Assembly (NCBI GenBank): GCA_947496345.1
Contig: CANMCL010000015.1
Location: 1 to 13,384, forward strand
DNA length: 13,384 nucleotides
Source of the DNA: Actinomycetota bacterium
GTDB taxonomy: Bacteria; Actinomycetota; Actinomycetes; Nanopelagicales; Nanopelagicaceae
Direction of reading: 5' to 3'
Part shown: positions 12,455 to 13,384 of the stretch, piece by piece
Numbering within the stretch: position 1 is the first letter of the stretch
Layout: each line of letters begins with the position of its first letter
Notes under the pieces: model-generated
The model's database searches: none
The model's input: only the letters and a program-made list of their open reading frames with translations
What the model was told of the DNA's origin: nothing
Program-made: the position numbers and the translations under genes

Positions 12455-13384
12455 CGCCGTAAGCCAAGCTAAAGCGCTCGATAAATTCGGCGGGGGTAAA
12501 TCGATATTCCTGCGTGCCGGTAGTTTCAATTACATACGTTGCAATCATTGCGCCAAGTTGAGCACATCTTTCGTGGCCTAGGTCCCAGGCAAGGCCTGCT
12601 ACAAATCCTGATCTAAAAGAATCGCCCACACCTGTTGGATCAACTTTGTCCTTTTCCTTTGGGCAACCAATTTTAATTGTCTCACCGTTCAAAGACTCAA
12701 CACGTGCACCTTCGGAGCCCAAAGTTACGATGCGGAATTTTACTTGCTCCAGAATCTCGCGATCGCTCCAGCCAGTCTTCTGGATGGCAAGTGCCAACTC
12801 GTACTCATTTAAAAATAGATAAGTAGCGCCAGTAATTAACTGCTTGATCTCTTCACCGTTCATACGTGCCATCTGCTGCGACGGGTCGGCGGCGATAGCT
12901 ACACCTGTCTGGCGAGCGACTTCGGTATGACGCAACATCGCTGCTGGATCATCAGGAGAAATAACAAGTAAATCGAGTTTGCCAGTCTTTTCCATAATCG
13001 GCGCTAATTCAATATTGCGCGCCTCAGACATGGCACCTGGGAAGAAACTAGCGATTTGATTTAGCTCGGTATCAGTTGTGACCATGAAGTGAGCGGTGTG
13101 CAGTGTTTTTGAGATATGAACGTGCGAAGTATCTACTCCGTGGCGCACCAACCATGCATCGTAATCTGGCCAATCAATTCCAACGGCAGCAATCAGGATT
13201 GGATTTAGCCCCAAGACGCCCATGCCGTATGCAATATTTGCAGCGCATCCACCACGCCGAACTTCCAAACCATCAACTAAAAAAGATAGCGAAACTTTTT
13301 CGAGAGAACCGGCTACGAGTGAATCGGTAAATTTGCCCGAAAAGGTCATCAAATGATCAAGACCTACCGAGCCTGCAACGCCAA
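12411..13384 (-). CDS. PfkB-family carbohydrate/nucleoside kinase (adenosine kinase-like), 5' end outside window
   Basis: The frame stays open to the right edge, so the true start is beyond the window; 323 full codons are visible. The first visible residues, G-V-A-G-S-V-G-L-D-H-L-M-x-T-F, are the usual N-terminal region of PfkB kinases, so only a few residues are missing. Glycine-rich signature 1 is R-R-G-G-C-A-A-N-I-A-Y-G. Signature 2 is D-P-T-G-V-G-D-S-F-R-S-G-F, whose final G-V-G-D holds the catalytic Asp and anion hole; Val replaces the common Ala. The closest match I recognise by sequence and location is the mycobacterial adenosine kinase AdoK (Rv2202c), which phosphorylates adenosine to AMP, but other PfkB substrates cannot be excluded. 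Cytoplasmic, ATP-dependent. Its last 44 bp overlap the convergent desulfurase-like gene. Confidence 0.88.
   Translation of the reverse strand, partial: GVAGSVGLDHLMTFSGKFTDSLVAGSLEKVSLSFLVDGLEVRRGGCAANIAYGMGVLGLNPILIAAVGIDWPDYDAWLVRHGVDTSHVHISKTLHTAHFMVTTDTELNQIASFFPGAMSEARNIELAPIMEKTGKLDLLVISPDDPAAMLRHTEVARQTGVAIAADPSQQMARMNGEEIKQLITGATYLFLNEYELALAIQKTGWSDREILEQVKFRIVTLGSEGARVESLNGETIKIGCPKEKDKVDPTGVGDSFRSGFVAGLAWDLGHERCAQLGAMIATYVIETTGTQEYRFTPAEFIERFSLAYGASAAAEIQAHLVTR

Noticed and set aside
1..13384. CRISPR arrays, tRNA/rRNA genes, insertion sequences, prophage or defence genes
   Set aside because: No repeated spacers, tRNA cloverleaf arms, transposase motifs or terminal repeats were seen. 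Genes are tightly packed and look like conserved core chromosome.

Overview
The window looks like chromosomal DNA from a compact, moderate-GC actinobacterium. The basis is the actinobacterial respiratory gene set: a diheme QcrC, a three-helix Rieske QcrA, a long QcrB, and the actinobacterium-specific oxidase subunit CtaF. Gene order also matches a well-known neighbourhood, Mycobacterium tuberculosis Rv2191 to Rv2202c: exonuclease, trpD, ctaE-qcrCAB, then ctaF/ctaC and a PfkB kinase. Very short intergenic spaces and overlapping gene ends suggest a streamlined genome, such as a freshwater planktonic lineage (Nanopelagicales-like). That placement is inference. No rRNA, tRNA, CRISPR, insertion sequence or phage gene was seen.

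Layout. Positions 1-879 hold a rightward run: the tail of a peptide-type ABC transporter ATPase, a 58-residue membrane protein too short for usual ORF cut-offs, and a DUF4287/DUF1801-like protein. A leftward alpha/beta hydrolase (905-1675) follows, divergent from a rightward DEDDh exonuclease (1729-2349). The exonuclease collides tail to tail with trpD (2346-3392), which is probably co-transcribed with a receiver-like protein (3406-3834). The 149 bp gap 3835-3983 separates that leftward pair from the rightward ctaE-qcrC-qcrA-qcrB operon (3984-8023). It carries a CRP/GlxR-type palindrome. qcrB runs tail to tail into a leftward ctaC-ctaD-ctaF-SRPBCC operon (8020-11327). Divergent from ctaC is a cysteine-desulfurase-like gene (11387-12454), whose end overlaps by 44 bp a leftward PfkB kinase that runs off the right edge.

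How the genes work together. QcrA, QcrB and QcrC form the cytochrome bcc complex, which oxidises menaquinol. The diheme QcrC passes electrons directly to CuA of CtaC. CtaC, CtaD, CtaE and CtaF form the aa3 oxidase. In actinobacteria these make a III2IV2 supercomplex without a soluble cytochrome c. All core structural genes of that chain are here in two operons meeting tail to tail.

Main points for a second look: (1) the conserved Mg/Mn-site ligands of the oxidase appear replaced in both CtaD and CtaC; (2) the cysteine-desulfurase-like protein keeps its active-site Cys but lacks the PLP-binding Lys and the stacking His; (3) five genes at transcription-unit fronts have a TANNNT -10 box 6-7 nt before the start codon, suggesting leaderless mRNAs; (4) a GTGA-N6-TCAC palindrome lies before ctaE.
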